A stretch of DNA of 64,000 bases, taken from Boletus sp. NGJ (Eukaryota; Basidiomycota; Agaricomycetes; Boletales; Boletaceae). Where the stretch lies: NCBI GenBank assembly GCA_019096195.1, contig JAGTXK010000141.1, positions 248,001-312,000 on the forward strand. The letters run 5' to 3'. Below the pieces are notes generated by a model. It was not told where the DNA came from and searched no databases. It was given only the letters and a program-made list of their open reading frames with translations. This document shows, piece by piece, positions 10,877 through 21,821 of this stretch; the stretch's first letter is position 1; each line of letters opens with the position of its first letter. A program made the position numbers and the translations under genes.

Positions 10877-13589
10877 TGATTATCGGCAACGGTTGTCTAC
10901 CTAGTTGTAACTGTAAAGAATAAACGAGTTTGTGAGCCTGGACAAGACCTTGAAAGAGACGTACCCTTTGGCAAGCCAACAGCCCGTGCTGGACGTCAAG
11001 GTGCTGGTCAAGGCCTGGATGCCACCACTAGAAAATTCGCGGCGCGTGGAAACATTACATCAGCAACCCGCCTGCTAGACACTGCCCTCTGGACGCGACC
11101 TCCTCAGAATAACGAAGGCGGGACATTACGGTAATCGTAAGTTCACGTCGCGCCAGACCAAAATGAGTGGTGAGTTAATCCCGGAATCCGTGTCTTTCCG
11201 TGAAAAGATGGGGGGGTTCACTTGTTAAATGCCACCTGAGCAGTCCCATCGGTGAGTGACACTACCAAGTACAGTGACCTTTGAAAACCCTACGGTTAGT
11301 AACGCATACATTCGTTCGACCTTATAGTTCGACTTGGGTCGGCAAATTCACCCTGTCGAACTGCGGATTTCTCCTGCAGGCCCAGGTGCTCAGGAGTCGG
11401 ATCTTCAGATCTCACAAGGCTCTGGGGATTTTTCCTGCGCTGTTGCAGAGTACCCCGGTAGTCTGGAGTCAGACGACCTGGAATCATAATACAATTTGGT
11501 GCAGAACGGACAGTCGTATGCCCGTCTCCGCATATCGACCAACTATATATCTCTCCGTCGGGACTGGTGGCCTCAGAAAAACTACTACCGGGCTTCCGCA
11601 CAATCAACACGCGCTGGGTGCTCCCGTCGATTCACCTGACATCGCATTGGTAGCTGAGTATCCACGGAGGACCGCGGTATACCCAAGGCGGGGAGTTTTT
11701 TTGTCGAGGAAGGTCTGCGCAGCTTTCATTTTATGGTCACCGGTGCTCATATACACTATTCACGGATTATTTGTACGCAAGATCTCCTTCGCGCATTCGC
11801 GTGCTGTAATGAAGTTTGTCTGGACTTTCACCCGGTTTGCTCCACGTGGCTCAGATTATGAACCTCACGTTCTGCCGGTGTGCTGCGATGTAAATCAACT
11901 GCTCACGATCCATGGGAATATACATATCCATTGTACACGCGGAACCCGTCTGCGGTTGGTGTTGAGACTGCCGTGACGCAAACGAATACATCCTTATGGT
12001 GTATCCACTTCAAATTTCAAGTGGCCTAACATGGTACGCCACAGACAGGATTACGATTGCTGGAATGTGCGTGGAATTTTTTGCATCAGTAGAGTGCCCC
12101 ATCTCCTAACTTTCATCTAAGAAAAGACCACCCGATGGTGTCATTTAAACATCGTATCGGACTGGATGGTTATTTCGGTTCGAGTGCTTCTTCGCCGGAG
12201 TTCTTGAACGTTTGGATGCTTGCCCCAAGGGACACGGACGTATGAAAGGGGGTGCGAAAGCCCTGGGAGATGTTGTAGCTACTCATATGTATTACGAGCG
12301 CCACAATATGTCAGACTAATACATTCACCTGGCCATACTATTGGCTACCATACTTAGCCACTTTTTGAAACTCGTCTTATCTCTTCCACACAACACAAAT
12401 TTTATGGTGAGAACACATGTACTGTGTATACAAAGGCTCTCCGAACTTCAAGGGTGTCAATCCATGGACTTTTCATCGAGTTAGAAAAACGACGTGACAA
12501 GAGGCAAAGTCACGGTGGTGACCATGTTGCCGAGCGTTACCGCATCGGAGTGTGAATTGGCCGTTCAAAGCCCGATAAGCAGCGTAGTTTTGAAGAACGC
12601 GTGTAGGAGTGCCAACGTGGCTGGCTGTGACGCAGCGTTATTTTTGCGTGACATTCTGTGACTGGCTAACTATGTGGTACCCAATAGTAGTCCATACAAT
12701 ATAATTACAAGCATACCGCGTGGTCGTCGATCACAACATTCGCCGGTCACCGGCCAGACGCCATGTCGCACAAACCCTCTCGTCTCAGGGTACGCAATGG
12801 GAACACTGAAGGTGCCTGACAGAACGCGGGATTTGTGACGATTGCGGCGAACTGAGTGGTATCGGAATCCCTGTTTCTTCATAAGCGCGATTCACAGCTA
12901 GATACAGCACTCCATGGTCCTCCACTGTTGGACCCAAAGAAGGAAGATAAATACACACCACAAAAAAGGGCTTCGCAGGACCATTGATGATGTCCATGTA
13001 CAAGAGTGGACCTGGTTTGTCCCCTGGTGATATCGTTGTTAGCTTGCTGACACAGGCAAGAAGTTAGGCGGAGGATTCTGGGGGTCTGAGGACGAACATC
13101 CATGCCTCCAAGCGCACAGTGGGTCAACAGAACTGAACAAGTACTGGCGACCTCCGGAGCTTGGTCCAGTATGCTCAATCGTCGATATGATAAACTGTTT
13201 ACCCCTCGTCGTGGAATTTATTAGTAGCCGAGTGTACCTGTCATATGAGCTGCCTCAATTCGGTGGGTGAAAAAGATACTTATATGTAGTGTATTTTGGA
13301 AAGTCCCATTTCCTTTTTTGCTAGCCAGCTGTTCTCAAAGGGTAGAGTCGTGTGATACACCATCGTCTCGCAGATAGGCTGGTCCGCGACAGCGATGAGT
13401 CTCTCTGAAAAGTGGTGTTTTTCTGCTGCTCGAGAACCCCATCGGTCCGCGTTACTGCGAGAGAGGTAAATCGCTATCCAAAGGTTGGGAGGTGCTGGAT
13501 AAATAATGGCATCAAGTCGAAATAGGTTGAACCTTTGAAATTTGTACTTACGGATTGGTGGAGAATGAATTGTCGACTATTATGTCCGC
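10877..13589. other. Gene-poor stretch of about 2.7 kb
   Basis: No family could be recognised. The longest frame (11281-11976, plus, 231 codons) has no motif. On the minus strand near 12.9-13.4 kb there are short coding-like runs such as FFVVCIYLPSLGPTVEDHG and VYHTTLPFENSWLAKK, in different frames with stops between them. They may be remains of a decayed gene or exons of an unknown one; the evidence does not allow a call. Confidence 0.35.
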
Positions 13590-13592
13590 AGC

Positions 13593-13806
13593 CACAACGG
13601 GGTTAGCAATCTTTAGGACTGGCCTAAACATAAACATGAGATTGATTATTAAAATATCGCCTGAAGGTTGATTTTGGAGTATAATCCCGTACGATATTTT
13701 AAATTTAGTCAGCCAAACTTGACTATGTTTAAGTAAGATTTTACCTCGGGCTATATTTTGTTAATATATTTAGTATGACATACTAAACATAGCTAACCCC
13801 GTTGTG
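13593..13806. mobile_element. MITE-like foldback element 3 (214 bp)
   Basis: The terminal inverted repeats begin CACAACGGGGTTAGC at the left; the reverse complement of the right end reads the same for 15 bases, and similarity then continues through TTTAG. The interior is AT-rich and non-coding. The flanking triplets are AGC and AGG, so a target duplication is not clean. Length and the CACAA terminus match the elements at 3779 and 17284, although the inner sequence differs. Confidence 0.65.
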
Positions 13807-14183
13807 AGGCAGGGACGCTGACTCGGACGAAAAAGGTAATTTACGCCTGTTCCTGGCTATTCCTTATACGAGGATAACTCTTCGCGTTTTCCATAGTCCT
13901 GAGTTTGCTGGCGGTCTTTTATTTCCGTGTCTGGGCGAGCCTTCTGATGTCTCAGCTTTCTGGAACCGGGACCCTGCCGTGACCGAAAACTAATTTATGC
14001 CCGCTGTTTACCATCGCTTGCCGAAGTTAACGTGAACACGATTTTCCATCTCGTGAATTATTACTTACCCACTCATCGAGGTTGCAGTATAAAAGGGTCG
14101 TCCTTGGAAATGGAACGATCCTTTGTGTAAATTTTGTTCTCCTCCTCCGTTCGCCTGGGTGCTCGTGATAACATATCGAAACG
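13807..14183. promoter_or_regulatory. Presumed promoter region of the oxalate decarboxylase gene
   Basis: This non-coding stretch leads into the start at 14184. The sequence GCAGTATAAAAGGGTC near 14084-14099 contains a TATA box about 90 bases before the ATG, a plausible core promoter spacing for a strongly expressed secreted enzyme. Confidence 0.55.
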
Positions 14184-16110
14184 ATGCGCTCGTGGTCTCT
14201 CCTTTCTTCATTGGCTGCCATTGCTTCTGCCGCTGCTCAGTCCAGCCCATCGGCATCTTCTTCTGCTCCTGTAGCTACACCCACTGTGCCCTATGCCAGT
14301 GATAACCCAAACTCTTGGTTATGGACGGCGGAATCGAAGGATGTCAACCCACAGCCCGTTCGTGAGGGATTAGGGGCCGATATCCTCGGCCCGCAAAACC
14401 TCCCAATGCAGATGGAAAACGCGGATGCGCTTGCCCCTCCAACGACAGACAATGGTGTCGTGTGAGTAGGATTCATCGGCACCGTCTTCACGCTGCTCAC
14501 ACGGAACGTTGTCCTATAGCGCGAACTTCAAGTGGCCATTTGCTCTCAGTCATAACCGTCTACAAACAGGTGGATGGGCTCGCCAGCAAAATAGTTCGTA
14601 TCTGCATGTGTATATCTTGGCAGAGGCATTGAATGATTTTAGTCAACCAAATGCCTATCGCTACTGCCATTGCTGGCGTGAACATGCGTCTGGAACCTGG
14701 CACCATCCGGTGAGCGTCGTGAAACAACCTTGATGACTTGGGTACTCATAGACATGTAGTGAAATGCACTGGCACACAGATGGTGAATGGGCTTATGTGC
14801 TCTCGGGTTACCTGCGAGTCAGCTGTTTCACTCCCCAAGGGCAAATATACCTCCAGGATGTGGTATGTCATGATCCATAATGCATTTCCATCCGTCCTGA
14901 TGATCCCACAGGCGCCTGGAGATATGTGGTACTTCCCTGCCGGATACCCCCATAGTATCCAGGCCAAGGACACTGTCCCTGAAGGTGCCGAGTTCCTTCT
15001 GATCTTCGACAACGGTTCCTTCAGTGAGGACTCTACTTTCTTGCTCACCGTAAGCAGTCTTCATCTTCTCCGATCCGCTTTAAACAATTTGTTGTACAGG
15101 ATTGGTTGGCACACGTTCCAAAGGAAGTTATCGCCAAGAACTTCCAGGTCGATATATCTGCGTTCGATTACATCCCAAGCAAGGAGTTATACATCTTCCC
15201 TTGTATGTCAACATAACACATCCTAATAAACCATTCTAACCCACTCGTTTTTTCTTAGCTACGCCACCTCCGGAAGATGTGTACAGCGACATGGTTGTGC
15301 CAAATAATACTCCATTGAACTATACATTCCCCTCGTCTAAGTTGGCTGCCACTCAGGCACCTGGGGGCTCATACAAGGTCGTCGATACCCGGTTGTTTCC
15401 TGCATCCACGACAATATGCGCGGTAGAGGTTACCGTCGAAGTTGGTGGCATGCGGTGTGTATATTTCATTTCTTTAAATATGAAGACTTGGCTCACTCGC
15501 CTTTATGCAGTGAACTCCACGTAAGTGATTTCTGTGTGCTTCATCTCAAATCAAGGGTCCCAATTACTTCTGCAGTGGCACCCGACGGAACCAGAATGGA
15601 CTTTCTTCCTGTAAGGCTGCACAATTCCCAGGGTTTCCGGTCTAATTCAGCATGCAGTAACGGCACCGCTCGTGTGACAGCCTACGCTTCGTCGACCAAC
15701 GCGCAGACATTTGACTTCCAGGTATGAATCAACGATATTCGCAGAACGATTTTCTAACGGCGATAATCAGCCAGGTGATGTTGCATATATCCCGCCGTCG
15801 TACGGTTGGTCCTCTCCAACTCTGTTCTAGATGAACGGACCGATAACTGCTTCGTCACAGGCCACTATGTCGAGAACACTGGCAACTCGACCTTGCTCTT
15901 TCTCGAGATTTTCCGCTCAGGTATGCTCGTTCAAGTCTGTACTCGTGTTATTCCCTCATCGCGTTGGTTCCAGGCGAGTTCGAGGATGTCTCGCTGAACC
16001 AGTGGCTCGCGTTCATGCCACCTGAGCTCGTGAAAGCCCATCTCGGTGTGGATGATGCCACCATTGCCAAATTCTCCAGAGTCAAACAAGAAGTCGTTGG
16101 TCCTGCTTAG
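14184..16110 (+). CDS. Secreted bicupin oxalate decarboxylase
   Basis: The enzyme turns oxalate into formate and CO2 using manganese, and is typical of wood- and litter-decay basidiomycetes. A signal peptide ([20 protein letters not shown]) is followed by a Ser/Ala/Pro-rich segment. Cupin 1 is built over several exons: [16 protein letters not shown] near 14.76 kb gives the HxH...E metal ligands, and [16 protein letters not shown] near 14.93 kb gives the last histidine. Cupin 2 has [15 protein letters not shown] across an intron near 15.53-15.60 kb, then [17 protein letters not shown] near 15.8 kb, giving a second full HxH, E and H set. The end is KQEVVGPA and the stop is at 16108-16110. About nine introns of 50-60 bases join in frame. 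Both metal sites look intact. A TATA box lies about 90 bases before the ATG. Confidence 0.92.
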
Positions 16111-17280
16111 TTTGCCTCTTCACCAATGGTCGCCCCCAATGGGTTATTTAATGTGTTATGCCGCATCTGGGCCTAGCTAGTAATGTCGATAGGATAACGT
16201 AAATATGGCACAAGGTCAGAACTTGGACTCTTTCATTCAGGATGGGAATGCCGCATCAGGATCATGCCTGATCCCCGCTTCTCTTATGTGAATATGTACT
16301 ATACTGCAAGCGATTTCCAAATTCGATCAATAACAGAACAGTTTTGTTGGTAAAGCTTGGTGGTGATACTACATCTACAAACCGAAAACACGAAAACGCA
16401 GCGTTTTTGGGACACCCAGTTTGGAATAGGTCAGGGTTTGTGCTGTAAAACACTTTTTGGGATCGGTTAGATGCTCATCAGCCAATGAGAGAGCTCAAAG
16501 GGAGCTCGCTACTTGCGAAAGAATTGCTCAACGGTCGTGAGGCGATAACGTTACTCGTCTGCTTTGCAGATGCCTACGGTCCCTTGTAGCATTACTTCAT
16601 GCAGCATGCGGCCCTTTCAACACCGCCCGCAGCAGTCCGGCTGTGGCCCATCAATTATGAATTCAGTATCTCACTTAGGCATCTCTTTCTTTCCCGGCTC
16701 ATACATGTTACATACATAATGCTGAATGACGCCACCACCTCTAACCTCATTTCGGAACCTAGAAACGCCACATGTATGATCCGTATATCATTAGAGTCAA
16801 GTTTTTATTATTATCAACTGGTGGAGATACAGTATGATAAGCGAATAATCCAATGAAAAAGCGACCGGTCAGCACCTTACACTGACACTACATATAAAAA
16901 TACGAGATAATTTCGACAAGTTCTGTAATAGTAGACCTTGTATGTGGATATACATACAAGGTAGGTTTCTCGGGGAGGAGAGAACATTGTGCATAACTTC
17001 AATGAAGCTGATAAGTCACTGCAATATATTTTTTCCGTGATCGTGAGTTCGGATCCGATCATTAAGCCACAAAAATCTGAGGAATCAATGATAAAAGGTC
17101 GTCCTCATTGTAACAGCTCCTGAAAACCTCTATCAGATTCATTGCCTGTGTGCTGGGCTAGACGAGATCAGGATGCTACTAGTGTCAGTGGACAAAATGA
17201 TGGCACGCAGCGTGATTCGGCGGGTGTACAAAAGACTCCGCTCAAGTTGAACGCACCCGGTGATCCTGTGCACACCACCA
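16111..17280. other. Intergenic stretch
   Basis: Only short AT-rich frames are present, with no motif. The beginning is presumably the 3' end of the oxalate decarboxylase transcript. Nothing else is supported. Confidence 0.35.
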
Positions 17281-17283
17281 TTA

Positions 17284-17494
17284 CACAACAGATTTATGGA
17301 TATTTAGACCGGGTTTAAATGTGATATTCAACTTCAAATAGGATCATCAAGTGTAGTCACGAGCCAAAACTTGAAGTTTAACACCGTTTAGTTAGGATTA
17401 ATTTGAAGTTTAGTTGTTCTGACAATACTTTGTATCTCATTTCAAGTTTTGTTTTACGTTTAAGCTAAGTCAAAATATCTCAAAATCTGTTGTG
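17284..17494. mobile_element. MITE-like foldback element 2 (211 bp)
   Basis: The terminal inverted repeats begin CACAACAGATTT on both ends and stay alignable without gaps for about 36 bases. Exact TTA triplets flank the element (17281-17283 and 17495-17497), a clean 3-base target duplication of the kind made by PIF/Harbinger-type transposases. The interior repeats the motif TTGAAGTTTA, also present in the element at 3779. There is no coding capacity. Confidence 0.8.
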
Positions 17495-17497
17495 TTA

Positions 17498-18850
17498 CCC
17501 TTGGCTTACCAGCCTAAGAAAACCTGTCCTGTTGTCAAGTTTCGTGAGACGGATAAAGATCTTCTACAGGTACTAGTGTCTGAGACACTCGGAGGAAAGC
17601 AAAGCACGGCAGTGGACAATGGCGACCTGGAATTCCCAACGGACCATGTGGCGATCCAGTGATAACGACGGTCGGTGAAAACGAGGGCTTATTCAACGAA
17701 ACACAGAGTGATATGGCTGACAACACTGGTCGAGATGTCCGAGTGTGTCGGTTTGCTCGTGGACGAATTTGTGTCACTCGACGGTCCATAATTTACTGTA
17801 CAATTTTCGAACTAGTGATCCTGTTGTCGCCTCGCAGAAACCTTCTACAGTCCCAAAAAAGACTGCAGAACCATCTACATACTGCGGAGCCCAACTGGGG
17901 CATTTGTTATTTTCTACAAATATTCACAGAGGAATATTTATCCCGAATCAGCTGATGCCGAGTACAACCATGGTTTCTACGCTGTGGGATGTTGTTGCGC
18001 CATAGCATTCGTACAGTACGAAAAGATATGGGGAGGAATTGGTTGTGATCACAGCAACTTTTTTTTGGAACACTTGATGTCGGTCGCAATATTCGTTTGC
18101 CAAGGTCTTGATGTGAGTCAGATACTCCCGACTCGGTAATTCCACCTATCAGCGTAGGCTAATGTTAGAAAGCGGACATCACGACGGGGTGCTGTGAGCT
18201 GATACACCATGCACCAAAAGGCGGACGGCTTCGGCGAATTCTATCCTTGGTGGGACTCAACTTGGGGCGGGTCCAGCAGGGTCACCAACAATTTGACTCT
18301 CGTCGTGGGACGTAGGGGCGGCAAAGTCTATGTCCGGGACATGGTGGAGCTTCGGGGGCTTGTCGACGCCGAGCGAAGTGGCTTACCTGAGGACCCCGGC
18401 CAATCCCTAATTACTACTAAGCGGGACCCGAACGATATATCCAATACGAACCTAGAGCACGATTATAGTATCTTGCTCACACTACCGGATCATACAGCGG
18501 CGTTCGTAGTATGACCTTAATCAACTTCGTTGACAGGGTCGGCACGGGAGCAGACGTTCAGGTATTCGCATATGGGTGTGAGCTCCGTGAACACGTTATT
18601 TCAAAAAGCCTTCCTAAAGGTGAAAGTGTACGCAGGATACATCCTGCGGCATAACTTGAAGAGCGCCGCCATAGCCTGAGGGGATCTCATGCTTGCTCAT
18701 GTCTCTGCTGTACATCTGATTTGCCCCTGACCCAGTCATAAAACACTCTTCGCATTTCCTACCCACGGCAGGGCGATGGCTTCACGTACTCGACATATCA
18801 AACCACTAATTTTGCAACTCGGCGCCTTGAAGGGCTGTCTCGACGATGAC
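17498..18850. other. Stretch with coding-like frames but no recognised gene
   Basis: Plus-strand frames at 17745-18005 (86 codons) and 18209-18514 (101 codons, containing WDSTWGGSSRVTNNLTLVVG and ending TLPDHTAAFVV) read like protein sequence, but they have no ATG-led gene structure and no family I know. They may be exons of an unknown gene or a relic. Stops and frame changes between them favour a relic. Confidence 0.35.
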
Positions 18851-19614
18851 CTAGGGAACCTCTATCAGAATCAAATGAGAGGCACCCCAAACTATCTTTG
18901 CGGTCACATGGGGGTATGGCTTCAAATCTTCCTCTCGCACACCTGGCACTTTGGACGAAGTACGGTCACTTTGACGTTGTCCGGAGCTGTCAATAGCTGG
19001 TGTGAAAACGACCAAGGGACGTTTTGCTGGACGAGCCTCGTGAACACCGACCACCAAAAAGGATAAACCTACGTCAATGATACTTTCACGGCGGATCACA
19101 CAAGTATAAGCTGAAGAATGGCATCCTCCCTCGCCCACGACGGGAATGCCCGGAGAAAGGCTTCGAGTGTCTGTGGGTTCCTGACGTGATCGCACAGTGT
19201 GTTTCTGTGATAGGCAACGGACTCGGGGGTCTGTTCGAGAGGCGGATCGACGAGGATGACTTGTACCGAGCGAGTGTCCGACGACGATGTGATAAGGGTG
19301 ATGGTTGCCTCCAGCAGCTGTGAAAAGGGGCCAGAGCTCCCCTGCCAACGCGGGGACGGTGTAATCCGAACCACGCCTGGCATTTCCATGCCCGAGCAAA
19401 TCGGGGGCTGTCACGAAATATCCTGTGTCGGATAGTAATGTATCAAGGCGTGCTCTGCCGCCACTCGATGTGGAACTTGCCTCGGGATGCAAACGCCTGC
19501 GCGATATATGCGGTACCACGATTGGGCTGAACCCGTGAGATCGTGTATCAAAAGCACATGCTTCAAGTTGGTGGCAGTTGGGTCACCCCAAGTAAAGGTA
19601 GGCAATGTAGCCAT
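18851..19614 (-). pseudogene. Alpha/beta-hydrolase, probably degenerate
   Basis: The start MATLPTFTWGDPTATNLKH is followed by the beta-strand and turn HVLLIHDLTGSAQSWYR, then FVTAPDLLGHGNARRGSDYT, and the nucleophile elbow VVGHSLG with its serine (near 19.28 kb). These are hallmarks of the alpha/beta-hydrolase fold. After the elbow the reading continues only in another frame (VQVILVDPPLEQTPESVAYH), with roughly 30 residues of the usual fold missing. An earlier frame change near 19.5 kb is also needed unless a very short intron is assumed. The C-terminal part ends abruptly at KIVWGASHLILIEVP, before the usual catalytic acid and histidine. I read it as a decaying host gene; an unusual exon structure is the alternative. 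Confidence 0.6.
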
Positions 19615-20030
19615 GACTCGTGGGGTGTATGAGCCTCTTTATCGTGGTGTACACGGGAAGAGACTGGCGGGTACGGATCTAACCCGGGTTACCTTTCGTA
19701 GAGAGACGACCAATCATGAAACGTATTCTTGGGAATTATCCAATTCTTCCGTGTCTCAGCTGTGAAGGCAGTGGAGACATTCAGGGTGGCGTGGCGTTCA
19801 ACGTTGGGAGTTGTGCCTCGCGTCTTGAACCTGTCAGTCAACCCCCCGCGTCTTATGGGGCAGCGGCTTGCACGGATTGTTCGTTGGCGACCTTGCAGAC
19901 ACTTGAAAGGTGGGTTTCCACGTGACATCCACGTGATGCCTATTCAGCGCGTTCTGCATGCTAGTTGTTGTCAACACCTAGCCACTGCCAGTCTGCCACC
20001 TGCGCCTGTCCAGAACAAACACTGTGTGGC

Positions 20031-21540
20031 ATGGCAGAACTAGAGAATGTGGAACAAGACGTCTTCACGGAATCACCCCCCATCGTCGACATCGAGGTGT
20101 TGGAGGCAGCAAAAGAGAACATCCAGCCACTGGCGTCTGGGCGGCGTGTTACCACCTTGTCCGCCATTCTGACGACCCCACTTGCCCAACGCGATGTACA
20201 ACTCAATTCAGCGCGTAAAAGACATCGGCTGAATGTCGAGGTCGCGCTGCAAGACGAGGATGACGATCCCCTCGAGGCGTACGTCCGATTTGTCAATTGG
20301 ACGGTGGAGAACTATCCACAGGGACAGAGTGCTGAGTCCGGTCTCCTTGAACTATTGGAGGAGGCGACAAGAGTGCTTAAGGATGATCGTGGCGGCATAT
20401 GGAGAGGGGAGCTCAAGTACCTCAAACTCTGGGTATTGTACGCGAGCTTCGTCGAGAAGCAGGCGATGATCTACAGGTTCTTGCTTGCGAATGACATTGG
20501 GACGAATCACGCCATCTTGTATGAAGAGTATGCGGCGGCACTGGAGCGGCAAGGACGGTAGGTTGCGTTCTTGGTCTCGGGTGGCATTCGTTGGGTAACA
20601 CATGGACCACTTCTACATTCAGGAGGAGTGATGCCGACTCGGTGTTCTTGCTCGGGATTGCTCGGCAGGCCCAACCGATCGATCATTTGCAGAGCAAACA
20701 TACAGAGTTTCAGAAACGGATGATGTCTAGCATCGCGATGCCACCACCCCCTGTACCAGAACCATCCACAAGACGTACAGCATTGGGCGTAACGGCGTCG
20801 TCATCCTCTGGGCCCCTTGGGCGGGGTTATGCATCATCATCGTCACAAGGCGACGTTTTCGGGTCGGGGCCGAGAACAGCCTCGAATTCCCGTCTTCAAA
20901 TCTTTGTCGACCCAACGGGCTCGGAGCCCCAAGAGGAGTCGCGCATGTCGTATCCAGATATTGGCACACGTAAATCGCGGGTCAAGGAGAACGTGCCTGA
21001 AGTACAAAAAGCTGCCGGGACAACACTGAAGAACGCGGGACGCGCACGCCGCGTAGCCTCTGGTTCGAGTTCACTCGTCACCAGCACGGGGAGCACTTCC
21101 AAGATTGTCCCCTACAGGGACCCCGGTCCGGCAGAGTTTGCGGAAGAAGAATCAATGTCGGCTCCTCTCACGGCAAAGTTGCCGCCAAAGACGCCTGCCA
21201 GAATCGCCACCGTGGTACCATTCCGGGACCCAGACTGCCCGGACGGTGGGGTTCCTTGTACTCCAAGATTCACACCGTTCCGTGATGAGGTGAGGCTCTA
21301 TGTCCTTCATACAATCTGGAGGTGCTTTCTCAACACGGGCACCGCCTTTTGAATTGCGATCGCATATGAATCGATTAGCCTGAAACTCCTGGCACGCCGA
21401 TGGGATTGGCTGCACCCGAAACCGTCATGAAGCCGAAAGTTGCAGGCAAGGGGACTGTTGTGTTGTCCGAAGCCGAAGCCTTACGGAAGGATCCCCTGAA
21501 AAACTATTCCGCAGACGAATGTCATCTGGTGGATGACTGA
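20031..21540 (+). CDS. mad3: Spindle assembly checkpoint protein Mad3 (BubR1-like, no kinase)
   Basis: Mad3 is part of the mitotic checkpoint complex that inhibits APC/C-Cdc20 until chromosomes are attached. Exon 1 (to about 20560) has an N-terminal KEN box (EAAKENIQPL) and a Mad3/Bub1 homology region I (DPLEAYVRFVNWTVENYP, then LKLWVLYASFVEKQAMIYRF). Exon 2 starts near 20625 (SDADSVFLLGIARQAQPIDH), completes the TPR-like domain, and carries a second KEN box (RVKENVPEV). Exon 3 (21379-21540) ends SADECHLVDD. There is no kinase domain, which separates Mad3 from Bub1. Three short repeats, VPYRDP, VPFRDP and TPFRDE, lie between 21.1 and 21.29 kb. I chose the ATG at 20031 (MAELENV); an in-frame ATG at 19965 would add 22 residues. 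Confidence 0.9.
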
Positions 21541-21821
21541 ACAATGTTCTGTGAATGTGGATGATGCGATACGGTCCTGTTCTTTTTCCTGCTCCCCATC
21601 TAGTCTTTTTTTTCCTGTTCAAACAACAACCTGTTACATTGAGTGACTTCGATTTTTCTAATGAACTGCATGCAGCAGCACAACGGTACCCTCCGAATAC
21701 GGCATGCCCCTAAGTTTGCAACCGCAGCCTCGTGTTTCGTCTTTGATCGGTTACTTACAACGACAAACGACGTGGACCATTCGACGCTCGATTTACTTTC
21801 TCAACACACAGGAGACGCAAA

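Noticed and set aside
11281-11976. 231-codon plus-strand reading frame
   Set aside because: It is long but has no motif, no helix or strand pattern and no splice context, and it is rich in Arg, Thr and Ser as in random GC-balanced frames.
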